Assembly (NCBI GenBank): GCA_017513625.1
Contig: JAFXEW010000002.1
Location: 1 to 37,294 of the forward strand
DNA: 37,294 bases
DNA from: Lachnospiraceae bacterium
Lineage (GTDB): Bacteria > Bacillota > Clostridia > Lachnospirales > Lachnospiraceae
Direction of reading: 5' to 3'
Shown here: positions 25,357 through 32,841 of the stretch, piece by piece
How positions within the stretch are numbered: the stretch's first letter is position 1
Layout of the letters: every line of letters begins with the position of its first letter
The notes under the pieces: model-generated
The model's input: the letters and a program-made list of their open reading frames with translations, nothing else
Told to the model about the DNA's origin: nothing
Databases searched by the model: none
Made by a program: the position numbers and the translations under genes

Positions 25357-26424
25357 CTAACGGAACTGACGTGACACCTTACGGCATATACGGAACAAAT
25401 GCTCGCTGAATTTCACTCCCACGTCCTTTTCCAATATATCAAGCGCTTCTTCCTTACTATAGGCTTCCCTGTACTTTCTGGGCTCAGTCAATGCACAGTA
25501 TGCACTGATCAGTGCCACTATCTGGGCCGAAAGAGGAATCTCATTCCCCGCTTTACCGGCCGGATATCCGGAGCCGTCCCAGTTCTCATGATGGTTTTGC
25601 GCTATTTCCACAGACATCATCATAAAGTCATTATAATCACTGCAATTCGCTATATCCTGTAACAATTGCCCACCGAAAGTAGTGTGGGTCTTCATAATTT
25701 CCATTTCCTGCTCTGTCAGCAAACCATCCTTTTGCAGTATCTCCATTGGCACCGTCACATTCCCTACATCACAAAGGGGGGCCGCAAGTTCAATAGTCTC
25801 TATGTAAGTATCGGAAACAACTCTTTCATAATGTGGCGAAAACTGCATGGCCTGCGCCAACACCCGGCAATTATATCCCAGTTTTTCCATATGGAGCTCC
25901 GCATAACAGGAATTCTTCCGCACCACATTAGCCAAGCCGTACAATACACTTTTTTTCTCCAATTCCATCTGTTGCAACTGCTCATTTACGGAAGCATGTA
26001 GCTTACGGTTATGCTCCTTTAACTCATTATGGGCTGCATAAAATCCCAAATGCATTTTTACCCTGGCCTTTACCACCTCCGGGATAAACGGCTTGGTAAT
26101 GTAATCATCCCCCCCCATATTAAACCCTTTTACAATGGCACTGGCCGCATCATGGGCTGATATAAATATCACGGGCACATCCCTGGTATGAGGATTTGCT
26201 TTAATAATCTTACAGAATTCATAACCATCCATCTCCGGCATGGAAATATCCAAAAGTACCAGCCGGGGATTTCTCTCATGAAAAATATGCAAGGCTTCCA
26301 GACCATTCTCAGCCATTACATATTCATGCCCCATATCCTCTATGATATTGCCCAGCAAAAAACGGTTTATCTCTACATCATCAACAATCAGTATAAGTGA
26401 TTTATTTTTCGTCTGCTGTTCCAT
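25357..26424 (-). CDS. Response regulator with degenerate HD-GYP domain
   Basis: 355 residues: receiver (1-125, Asp59 in LVLLDISMP, Lys111 in ITKPF), coiled-coil linker (about 133-160), then an HD-GYP-fold domain. In the metal motif the usual H-D-x-G-K is C218-D-V-G-N222 (codon TGT for Cys), so the first His and the Lys are lost, while HHENWDGSGYP (278-288) is kept. With a broken metal site it is probably not a phosphodiesterase; it could bind c-di-GMP or the active HD-GYP paralogue at 18633-19730, or have shifted chemistry. ATG with GGAG six bases upstream. Sits between the histidine kinase (24 bases) and cheB (19 bases). Confidence 0.9.
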   Translation of the reverse strand: MEQQTKNKSLILIVDDVEINRFLLGNIIEDMGHEYVMAENGLEALHIFHERNPRLVLLDISMPEMDGYEFCKIIKANPHTRDVPVIFISAHDAASAIVKGFNMGGDDYITKPFIPEVVKARVKMHLGFYAAHNELKEHNRKLHASVNEQLQQMELEKKSVLYGLANVVRKNSCYAELHMEKLGYNCRVLAQAMQFSPHYERVVSDTYIETIELAAPLCDVGNVTVPMEILQKDGLLTEQEMEIMKTHTTFGGQLLQDIANCSDYNDFMMMSVEIAQNHHENWDGSGYPAGKAGNEIPLSAQIVALISAYCALTEPRKYREAYSKEEALDILEKDVGVKFSEHLFRICRKVSRQFR

Positions 26425-26448
26425 CCTCTTCTCCGTCTCCGAATGACA

Positions 26449-27876
26449 TTACTGTTTTTCCAACAAGTTCTTCAGTACTTCGTGGGCAGCCATGGTATCT
26501 TCGTAATTTTCTTTCTGTACCGCCATTTTTAATTTTAACATAGCCATCCTGATTTCGCCCGGCGCATCAGCAGTCAATTGTCTGAGTGCAACTGCAAACA
26601 TTTCTGCCTTTTCCCAGTTCTCCATTTCCACACTCAGGACCAGTTTCATCATCCGTTTTTTAATAGCTTCCCTGTTTTCTTCCGTACCGAATACCGTTAC
26701 ATTCCGTGTGCTTTCTTCTGATACAGATTCCGGCTCCTTAAAGACAAATGTACTTATCTGAGGGTCTACCGGAGTACTCTCCGCTTCTCCGTCAGGTAAT
26801 TCCACCCAAATGGAAAAGGAAAACATGGTGCCTTTATTCTTACGGCTGTCTACATTGATACTTCCACCCATTAATTCCACCAACTGCTTACAGATATTTA
26901 ATCCCAATCCCGTTCCGCCGAATCTTCTGGATATGGATGCATCCACCTGTGAAAAGCTTTTAAACAGCTTATCTCTGTCATCCTTGTCGATACCGATTCC
27001 GGTATCAAGCACCATAAAAAACATTTCCAGTTTCTTATCTGCAGAAGATGTAAGCAGCACCTCCAGGGATACCTTACCTACTGTCGTAAACTTACATGCA
27101 TTGGACAAAAGATTATTTAAAATCTGTACAATGCGCAGCTCGTCCGCCACAATATAATCGGGAATATCCGGTGATATCGTCACAAAAAATTCCAATCCCT
27201 TTTCTGTTATCTTCCCTATATGACTGGATTTTACATAATCAATCATATTACGGAAATGGAATTTTCTGGGTTCCAGCACAAATTTGCCCGCCTCCAGCTT
27301 GGAAAAGTCCAATATATTATTAATAATCCCGTTCATGTCCCGGCAGCTGCGCTCAATCATCTGTAGTACACGCTTCTTGCCGCCGTCAGTTTCTTTTGCA
27401 TTTAATTCCCTGACATTTCCCAAAATACCGTTTACGGGAGTCCTGAGTTCATGTGTCACGTTTGCCACAAATTCAGATTTAACACGACCCACATCGGATG
27501 CCAGTTTCGTTGCCTCTGCCAACTCCTTTTCCAGAAGCTCCACTTTGGAACGATCCGTAGCAAAACATACATAGACTCCGCTGTGCTTATCTGCAACAAA
27601 TTTACAATCTGTCGGGAAACAGGTCCTGTTTCTGCGGTATGTCATCAGCCTGACCGTTTCTCCCTCCAGACTGACCGTAGTATCTACGCCTTTACCTTCA
27701 TTTAAAAAGTCTGCAGGAAATATCTCACTGATATGTACCCCGTAGAAACCGTCAGCATATCCCAGAGCTTCCCTGACTGTTTTGTTTGCATTCAGGATGA
27801 TTCCCCGGTCATCAAAAGAAAACACCATTTCCAGTGCATCTTCCATAAATGAATTCATGAAGTTTTCCTGTTCCAA
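26449..27876 (-). CDS. PAS histidine kinase with C-terminal helical extension
   Basis: 475-residue cytoplasmic kinase without transmembrane segments. PAS sensor (about 8-110), coiled coil, HisKA with phospho-His142 (FVANVTHELRTPVNG), HATPase (about 245-365; NNLLSNACKFT, DTGIGID, GGTGLGLNIC). The kinase core most resembles hybrid kinases (BarA type) but there is no receiver; instead about 110 residues follow (about 365-475), the last 70 predicted helical (KRMMKLVLSVEMENWEKAEM). With the HPt protein encoded just upstream, it may feed a relay to the receivers of this operon. Start TTG at 27876 with AGGAGG six bases upstream; ATG at codon 7 has no such site. Confidence 0.9.
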   Translation of the reverse strand: MEQENFMNSFMEDALEMVFSFDDRGIILNANKTVREALGYADGFYGVHISEIFPADFLNEGKGVDTTVSLEGETVRLMTYRRNRTCFPTDCKFVADKHSGVYVCFATDRSKVELLEKELAEATKLASDVGRVKSEFVANVTHELRTPVNGILGNVRELNAKETDGGKKRVLQMIERSCRDMNGIINNILDFSKLEAGKFVLEPRKFHFRNMIDYVKSSHIGKITEKGLEFFVTISPDIPDYIVADELRIVQILNNLLSNACKFTTVGKVSLEVLLTSSADKKLEMFFMVLDTGIGIDKDDRDKLFKSFSQVDASISRRFGGTGLGLNICKQLVELMGGSINVDSRKNKGTMFSFSIWVELPDGEAESTPVDPQISTFVFKEPESVSEESTRNVTVFGTEENREAIKKRMMKLVLSVEMENWEKAEMFAVALRQLTADAPGEIRMAMLKLKMAVQKENYEDTMAAHEVLKNLLEKQ

Positions 27877-27958
27877 TGTTTACCTCCTGACTACTCCCCA
27901 ACCCCTGCAATATGAGAAAAAGAAAGCAACAGACCTCCCTTGTGCCTGCTGCTTCGCA

Positions 27959-28333
27959 TTATGAATCAATATTGTTGATTACGGCACATACTTCAGTGTA
28001 TTTTTCCTGCAACAAAACCAGCTCCTCCGCCAATCTCTGCTCATTCACTTCGTCCTGCGCCTTATCGCGTAGCAGCTCCGTAATCTCACTGGCATGCTTA
28101 CGCACAGACTCCAGCCCCAGATTGGCAGCCACACCTTTTAAAGTATGAGCCGCTCTGAAAGCTACAGCATAATCTTTCTTCTCAACTGTCTCCAAAATCT
28201 GGGCATAACTGCCGTCCTCCGGAAACTTCTTTAAAAACTTACACAACATCCCCTCATTGTTTAAAAAACGGTCCATGGTGCCTTCATAATCCACACCACA
28301 TTCTTTTAACTGTCGGATAATTCTCTCTTCCAT
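27959..28333 (-). CDS. Histidine phosphotransfer (HPt) protein
   Basis: 124-residue stand-alone HPt four-helix protein. The phospho-accepting His is in RAAHTLKGVAANLGL (about residues 60-74), a textbook HPt motif, within an all-helical protein of normal HPt length (100-130). HPt proteins shuttle phosphate between receiver domains. It is the first gene behind the operon promoter at 28403-28431 and is followed after 82 bases by a histidine kinase. The ATG start has no clear Shine-Dalgarno (GGTGCTGAC only), unlike every other gene in the operon, so its level may be low. CheA also has an HPt, so two phosphotransfer routes coexist here. Confidence 0.88.
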   Translation of the reverse strand: MEERIIRQLKECGVDYEGTMDRFLNNEGMLCKFLKKFPEDGSYAQILETVEKKDYAVAFRAAHTLKGVAANLGLESVRKHASEITELLRDKAQDEVNEQRLAEELVLLQEKYTEVCAVINNIDS

Positions 28334-28402
28334 GTCAGCACCACTCAGCGATGTCGCCTATCCCTTCTGTTTCCTACATACAGTTAACGAATAACTATCT
28401 AA

Positions 28403-28431
28403 ATTATAGTAAATTTGTGCGCCTTTTTCAA
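28403..28431 (-). promoter_or_regulatory. Sigma-A promoter of the chemosensory operon
   Basis: Minus strand TTGAAA (28426-28431), exact 17-base spacer, TATAAT (28403-28408), about 70 bases before the HPt ATG. It resembles a housekeeping promoter rather than a sigma-D (flagellar) one. All nine downstream genes have gaps of 4-82 bases and I saw no terminator among them. Confidence 0.82.
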
Positions 28432-28471
28432 GGCTTGAAGGGGTATTGTGTGCTCAATTAGGATAAAAGTA

Positions 28472-29785
28472 CTAGCTATTTTTCTTCTCCGGAACCAAAT
28501 AAATAAAAACCAAAGAACTAATCAACAAAACATAAGGATAATACAGGCAGGGAATTATCTGAAAAGCGGAAATTTCACCGCCTAATTCCGCCACGGCCGA
28601 AATAGCCACCAGCATCTGTGCACCGTAGGGAATGATGCCCTGGAACACACAGGAAAAGGTATCCAGAATAGACGCTGCCTTACGGGGGGAAATACCATAA
28701 TCATCCGACATTTCTTTTGCTATGGGATTAGCCATTACAATAGCCACCGTATTGTTTGCGGTTGCAATATCCATGGCACCAACCAACAGTCCCATGCCCA
28801 ACTTACCGCCTTTGCTTCCCTTAAATGTCCGCTTAATGAATCCCAGCAATGCAGCAAATCCGCCGTACTCTGCAATCAAAGCACAAATAGCGGATACAAG
28901 GATTGCCACCATGGTGGTTTCAAACATGCCTGCAGCACCGCTTCCCATATTAGCAAGCAGTTCTGTAGCCTGTGTTGCACCGGTAACCAGCATAATCACC
29001 GCTCCGGATGCAATACCGATGAGCAGTACCACAAATACATTAATACCGACAATTCCGCCTATCAGTACCAGCAGATACGGGATAATCTGAATCAGGTTAT
29101 AATCACCGACAACTCCTTCTCCTACTTCCACACCAAAGGACTGTACCAGGATTATAATCAGTGATACAACAGCCGCCGGCAATGCAATTCCGAAATTCTC
29201 ACGGAATTTATCTTTCATGGCACACCCCTGTCCGTTACATGCCGCGATAGTAGTATCCGAAATGAAGGACAGATTATCACCAAACATGGCACCTCCTACC
29301 ACTGCTCCCACACACAAAGGTAATCCAAAGCCGGAACCCGCAGATACAGCCACTGCAATGGGCGTAATCAGAGTAATGGTACCAACGCTTGTTCCCATGG
29401 CCAAGGATACAAAGCAGCTCACCAGAAACAATACTGCCACCGCAAAACGGGCAGGAATGATGGAAAGCAGGAAATATGCCACGCTTTCTGCGCTGCTACG
29501 GCCAACTACGCCTACAAAAATACCTGCTACCATAAAAATCAATATCATAGTCATAATATTTTTGTTGCCCACGCCCTTTGCCATCAGTTCCAACTTGTCG
29601 TCGAACTTCAATTTGGGATTTTGCAGACAGGCCACCAGTAATGCTACCAAAAACGCCACTACGATCGGGATGTTATAAAATCCCATGGGAATCTTTAATC
29701 CATACTCAAAAGTAAGACCCAGCCCTAAATAAAGAATCAAAAATACCCCTATGGGTAACAATGCTTTTACATTTTCATCTTTCAT
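28472..29785 (-). CDS. NhaC family Na+/H+ antiporter
   Basis: 437-residue integral membrane protein of the NhaC/ArsB-type antiporter group, with about eleven hydrophobic helices. Family marks: SLAMGTSVGTITLITPIAVA (about 147-166), GGAMFGDNLSFISDTTIAAC (about 185-204) and, near the C-terminus, ATANNTVAIVMANPIAKEMS. Expected to exchange sodium for protons or a related cation/amino-acid exchange. A longer frame opens at 29845, but the promoter overlaps that part; the ATG at 29785 has GGAGG eight bases upstream. Single-gene unit; no terminator was seen between it and the chemosensory promoter, so some read-through is possible. Confidence 0.9.
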   Translation of the reverse strand: MKDENVKALLPIGVFLILYLGLGLTFEYGLKIPMGFYNIPIVVAFLVALLVACLQNPKLKFDDKLELMAKGVGNKNIMTMILIFMVAGIFVGVVGRSSAESVAYFLLSIIPARFAVAVLFLVSCFVSLAMGTSVGTITLITPIAVAVSAGSGFGLPLCVGAVVGGAMFGDNLSFISDTTIAACNGQGCAMKDKFRENFGIALPAAVVSLIIILVQSFGVEVGEGVVGDYNLIQIIPYLLVLIGGIVGINVFVVLLIGIASGAVIMLVTGATQATELLANMGSGAAGMFETTMVAILVSAICALIAEYGGFAALLGFIKRTFKGSKGGKLGMGLLVGAMDIATANNTVAIVMANPIAKEMSDDYGISPRKAASILDTFSCVFQGIIPYGAQMLVAISAVAELGGEISAFQIIPCLYYPYVLLISSLVFIYLVPEKKNS

Positions 29786-29810
29786 CTTCTTATCCTCCGT
29801 TTCAACACCT

Positions 29811-29839
29811 ATTATAGTGGGTTCATGATATTCAGACAA
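29811..29839 (-). promoter_or_regulatory. Sigma-A promoter of the nhaC-like gene
   Basis: Minus strand TTGTCT (29834-29839), 17-base spacer, TATAAT (29811-29816), giving a leader of about 20 bases to the ATG at 29785. This also rules out the upstream start at 29845. Confidence 0.75.
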
Positions 29840-29870
29840 GTACATTTTCCACTCCCCGGGCCCGGAACCA

Positions 29871-29929
29871 AGAATGTGCGTTGCACATTCTCGCGGAGCA
29901 TTTTTACTTCATAGGAAATTCCTATGAAG
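29871..29929. repeat. Palindromic intergenic repeat (two perfect hairpins)
   Basis: Two adjacent perfect dyads: AGAATGTGC/GCACATTCT (29871-29891, 3-base loop) and CTTCATAGGAA/TTCCTATGAAG (29907-29929, 1-base centre). A degenerate relative of the second, differing at 3 of 23 bases, is at 34903-34925, also between genes. This marks a dispersed REP-like family. Confidence 0.7.
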
Positions 29930-29932
29930 CAA

Positions 29933-29961
29933 AAAACACGGCCTGTGCAAGGCCGTGTTTT
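29933..29961 (-). terminator. Terminator of the xylanase gene
   Basis: Perfect 12-bp stem AAAACACGGCCT / AGGCCGTGTTTT with a 5-base loop and T6 on the minus strand, 12 bases after the xylanase stop. Confidence 0.9.
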
Positions 29962-29972
29962 AAATATATGTG

Positions 29973-31010
29973 TTACTTTACTGCGTCAATTACTGCCTGA
30001 TATGCTGCTTTAGGTTCATAATTATTGCCAAAAAGCAGAGAATAACTGGTTTCTTTACGGAAATCCGTAAGCCAGCTTTCATCATCCTTCATACCCCAGA
30101 TAGTTACATTGGTCACATTAGCCTTTCCGTTCTTTTTTGCGTCCAGCAAAATATGGAACAATTCACTGTAAGCCTCAGCCAGCTTGTTTAATCCGTCCTC
30201 TGAAGGATCATTGTTATGAATATCCAGTTCGGTAACCTGAATCTCCAGACCCAGACCGCCGTATTTATACAGTGCCTGCTTATAACCATCCAAATCCAAG
30301 TCATTTAACACCAGATGGCTCTGCATACCCATACCATCCACCAAACCTTCTGCAATCAGTGGTTTCAGAATATTTTCAACGATAAAGTCCTTCTTAAAAG
30401 TATCAAATGTATTGTAATCATTATAAAACAGCTTCACACCGGGTGCCGCATACTTTCTGGCAAAACGGTAAGCATGAATCAGAAAATCCTCTCCGATACT
30501 CTGATACCAGCCGGACCACTGTCTCCAGCCCTGCTGTCCACGCTCCTCTACAGCTTCGTTTACCACATCCCATGCATAAACCACACCGGGATATTCGGTC
30601 TGTACAAATTCCAACACACCTTTGATGTAATTCTCCATACGGGTCAACATGATTTCACGGCTTGCCCAGGGTGCATCCTCTTCCTTACTGTATTTTTCCT
30701 TGAAAAACCACATTGGTGTCTGACTATGCCATACCAATACATGTCCACGCAAAGGAATTCCGCTCTCTTTTGCAAAATCCAAATATATCCTGGGGCTCTC
30801 AAAATGCAATGCCGGACATTCATGATACTTTTCCGGGTTTGCCAGATTTTCCTTTTCATCCAGAAAAAACATAGGTTTCATACCATTTTCGGCGGTAATA
30901 CTGCTATAATGCTTTTTCAGTTCTGCCTTTGCCTCTTCTGACATCATATTGCTCCAGGAAACGGAAGTTCCCATGGAAAAAAACTGTTCGTATGCTTTCT
31001 TTAAACTCAT
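29973..31010 (-). CDS. GH10 endo-1,4-beta-xylanase, apparently intracellular
   Basis: 345-residue glycoside hydrolase family 10 catalytic domain, cutting beta-1,4-xylan or xylo-oligosaccharides with retention. The acid/base Glu152 is in AWDVVNEAVE, the nucleophile Glu261 in QVTELDIHNND; other marks are GHVLVWHSQTP (89-99), KLFYNDYN (193-200) and TNVTIWGMKDDESWL near the end. There is no signal peptide, carbohydrate-binding module or anchor, so it probably acts in the cytoplasm on imported oligosaccharides. Start ATG at 31010 (AAAGG eight bases upstream); the GTG three codons earlier overlaps that site. A 15-base dyad upstream may be its operator. Stand-alone gene; no xylan transporter or xylosidase in the window. 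Confidence 0.95.
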   Translation of the reverse strand: MSLKKAYEQFFSMGTSVSWSNMMSEEAKAELKKHYSSITAENGMKPMFFLDEKENLANPEKYHECPALHFESPRIYLDFAKESGIPLRGHVLVWHSQTPMWFFKEKYSKEEDAPWASREIMLTRMENYIKGVLEFVQTEYPGVVYAWDVVNEAVEERGQQGWRQWSGWYQSIGEDFLIHAYRFARKYAAPGVKLFYNDYNTFDTFKKDFIVENILKPLIAEGLVDGMGMQSHLVLNDLDLDGYKQALYKYGGLGLEIQVTELDIHNNDPSEDGLNKLAEAYSELFHILLDAKKNGKANVTNVTIWGMKDDESWLTDFRKETSYSLLFGNNYEPKAAYQAVIDAVK

Positions 31011-31024
31011 ACACTCCACCTTTC

Positions 31025-31039
31025 AACACGATTCGTGTT
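31025..31039. promoter_or_regulatory. Perfect dyad upstream of xylanase, possible operator
   Basis: AACACGATTCGTGTT: 7-base arms around a single T, lying between the xylanase promoter and its ribosome site. Position and symmetry suit a repressor such as a LacI-type protein; no regulator gene is nearby. Confidence 0.5.
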
Positions 31040-31089
31040 CCTTTGTAAAATCCATGTCTTACGACATATTCTCAGCTATTCTAATTTAT

Positions 31090-31118
31090 AGTATGCCACT
31101 TTTTTCTATCTCTTGCAA
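31090..31118 (-). promoter_or_regulatory. Probable promoter of the xylanase gene
   Basis: Minus strand TTGCAA (31113-31118), 17-base spacer, CATACT (31090-31095), about 75 bases before the ATG. The -10 is weak, in keeping with regulation. Confidence 0.45.
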
Positions 31119-31168
31119 TGATTTATTCTTCTTTTAATTTGATTTATTATCATATGTCCCTTGAACGA

Positions 31169-31197
31169 TTGACGAAGATCCTCTACGACCTTATAAT
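31169..31197 (+). promoter_or_regulatory. Sigma-A promoter of the SDR gene
   Basis: TTGACG (31169-31174), 17-base spacer, TATAAT (31192-31197); leader of about 45 bases to the ATG at 31251. Confidence 0.82.
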
Positions 31198-31250
31198 GTT
31201 AGCTGTATATTTGAATACACTAAGTGATAAATGAGAGGAGATTTTTTACT

Positions 31251-32015
31251 ATGGGACGTTTAGACGGAAAAGTAGCAATTATTACAGGAGGTAATTCCGG
31301 CGTAGGTGCCGTTACGGCAGAGCTGTTTGCCAAGGAAGGTGCCAAGGTAGTCATCAGTGCCCGCCGCCTTCCCCAACTTGAGGAAGTAGCTGCCAAAATA
31401 AAAGCCGCAGGAGGAGAAGCATTAGCAGTTCCCACCGATGTATCTAAGGTAGAAGATGTGGAAAACCTGGTAGCACGCACCGTGGAAGCATACGGCAAAA
31501 TTGATATTCTGGTAAATAATGCAGGTGTATTGGAAGAAGGCCTTAAGCCCATTGACTGTTGCACCGATGAAGATTTGGAATGGGTACTGGGCATCAATAC
31601 CAAGGGTTGCCTGTACTGTACCAGAGCAGTTGTAAAAGAAATGATGAAGAACAATTCCGGTTCCATCATCAACCTGGACTCCGTAGCAGGCCAGTTCGGT
31701 ACCGGCGGTGCTTCTTATGTAACCAGTAAAGCCGCTGTTATCGGTCTTACCAAGCATACCGCAATCCGTTTTGCAGGCACCGGAATCCGTTGTAATTCCG
31801 TAAATCCCAGCACCATTATCACTCCCATGACCATGAACACCGATCCTGCATCCCTGAATATGGACATGATGGGCCAGATGAGAAAGCATATGAACCTTAC
31901 CGTACAGCCCTGCATGCCCGCTGATGTAGCAAACATCCTGCTGTTCCTGGCAAGTGACGAGTCCAGAGCCATTACCGGTCAGGTAATCGTTTCCGATTTC
32001 GGCGCTACTCTGTAA
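31251..32015 (+). CDS. Short-chain dehydrogenase/reductase
   Basis: 254-residue classical SDR oxidoreductase using NAD(P)H. Cofactor loop TGGNSGVGA (about 13-21), NNAGVLEEG (about 90-98), catalytic Ser in DSVAGQFG (about 142-149) and Tyr/Lys in YVTSKAAV (about 154-161); C-terminal region ends with a typical SDEsRAITGQVIVSDFG-type strand. It resembles 3-oxoacyl-ACP reductases, 3-hydroxysteroid and 7-alpha-hydroxysteroid dehydrogenases, but residues that fix the substrate cannot be judged by eye. A steroid or bile acid substrate is possible in a gut organism but unsupported. ATG at 31251 with AGGAG ten bases upstream, chosen over the frame's earlier codon at 31224. Monocistronic with its own promoter and terminator. 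Confidence 0.9.
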   Translation: MGRLDGKVAIITGGNSGVGAVTAELFAKEGAKVVISARRLPQLEEVAAKIKAAGGEALAVPTDVSKVEDVENLVARTVEAYGKIDILVNNAGVLEEGLKPIDCCTDEDLEWVLGINTKGCLYCTRAVVKEMMKNNSGSIINLDSVAGQFGTGGASYVTSKAAVIGLTKHTAIRFAGTGIRCNSVNPSTIITPMTMNTDPASLNMDMMGQMRKHMNLTVQPCMPADVANILLFLASDESRAITGQVIVSDFGATL

Positions 32016-32045
32016 TCTCTGTTTCGATAAATCTGCACTTATGTA

Positions 32046-32076
32046 AAAAGGGTTCCGCATTAAACGGAACCCTTTT
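32046..32076. terminator. Bidirectional terminator between SDR and methyltransferase
   Basis: Perfect 12-bp stem AAAAGGGTTCCG / CGGAACCCTTTT with a 6-base loop, between convergent genes. A/T tracts on both sides fit termination in both directions. Confidence 0.88.
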
Positions 32077-32099
32077 CTTGCTGTATGCCGGGGAACACT

Positions 32100-32825
32100 T
32101 TACTGCTTTTTCCTTACCATTATCCCTACGAAATTGGTAAAGGGCTTAATCATTTCCTCGTAAAAACTTTGGTCATTCAGTGCAAATTCATGTCCGGTGT
32201 CAAACCATTCCTGCCATGCCAAATCAAAGGAACTCATCTCCCAGGTCCTTACCTCTTCCATATCCGCATGACTTCCGATAATCCTTTTCCAGAAGTCCGT
32301 ACTTTGGAACATATAGGAATCATCTCCCGCCCATGTATTCAAGAGTTCCTCACTACGTCCTTCATACTCCTTTTTGATACCGGGAATCACTATCAGAGCA
32401 ATTCCTCCCCTTTTTATGTACGGAAGGATTTTGTCGGCAAAGAACCCTTCCTTTCCCGCAAAATAGTGATAGGCATCAATGCTTATTACAGCATCAAACA
32501 TTTCTTTTTCGAAATGCATCTCATTTGCATCTTCCTGCATGGGTATCAACTGCTCCTGCATATTCCAGTCTGCAAAGCGGCGCCCGTTATTCTCCTTGGC
32601 AATCCACAGATCATTGGCATATACCGTTGCCCCTGTTTCCCTGGCAATAAACAAACTGGTTACTCCTGTACCGCATCCCAGGTCCAGCGCCTTATTTTCC
32701 GCTGTATATTGCAGGGGATAGCATTCCAATATTTCATCCAAAAGCCTTAAACAATTAGGTCCCATCATATATTCTGCCTTAAAAAATTCTCTGTAACTGT
32801 CACTTCTCATTGCTATTCGTTTCAT
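32100..32825 (-). CDS. Class I SAM-dependent methyltransferase
   Basis: 241 residues. The SAM-binding glycine loop is ALDLGCGTGVTS (46-57); the acidic end of strand 2 is in ATVYANDLWIAKEN (about 65-78), and motif II-like DAVISIDAYHYFAGKEGF (about 113-130) and GGIALIVIPG follow. The helical N-terminal lead and the length fit small-molecule methyltransferases of the UbiE/Methyltransf_25 type; substrate unknown. ATG with AGGAGG seven bases upstream. It follows the MutS2-like gene after 16 bases, so the two are co-transcribed, though a functional link is not obvious. Confidence 0.87.
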   Translation of the reverse strand: MKRIAMRSDSYREFFKAEYMMGPNCLRLLDEILECYPLQYTAENKALDLGCGTGVTSLFIARETGATVYANDLWIAKENNGRRFADWNMQEQLIPMQEDANEMHFEKEMFDAVISIDAYHYFAGKEGFFADKILPYIKRGGIALIVIPGIKKEYEGRSEELLNTWAGDDSYMFQSTDFWKRIIGSHADMEEVRTWEMSSFDLAWQEWFDTGHEFALNDQSFYEEMIKPFTNFVGIMVRKKQ

Positions 32826-32841
32826 TTACATACCTCCTGAT

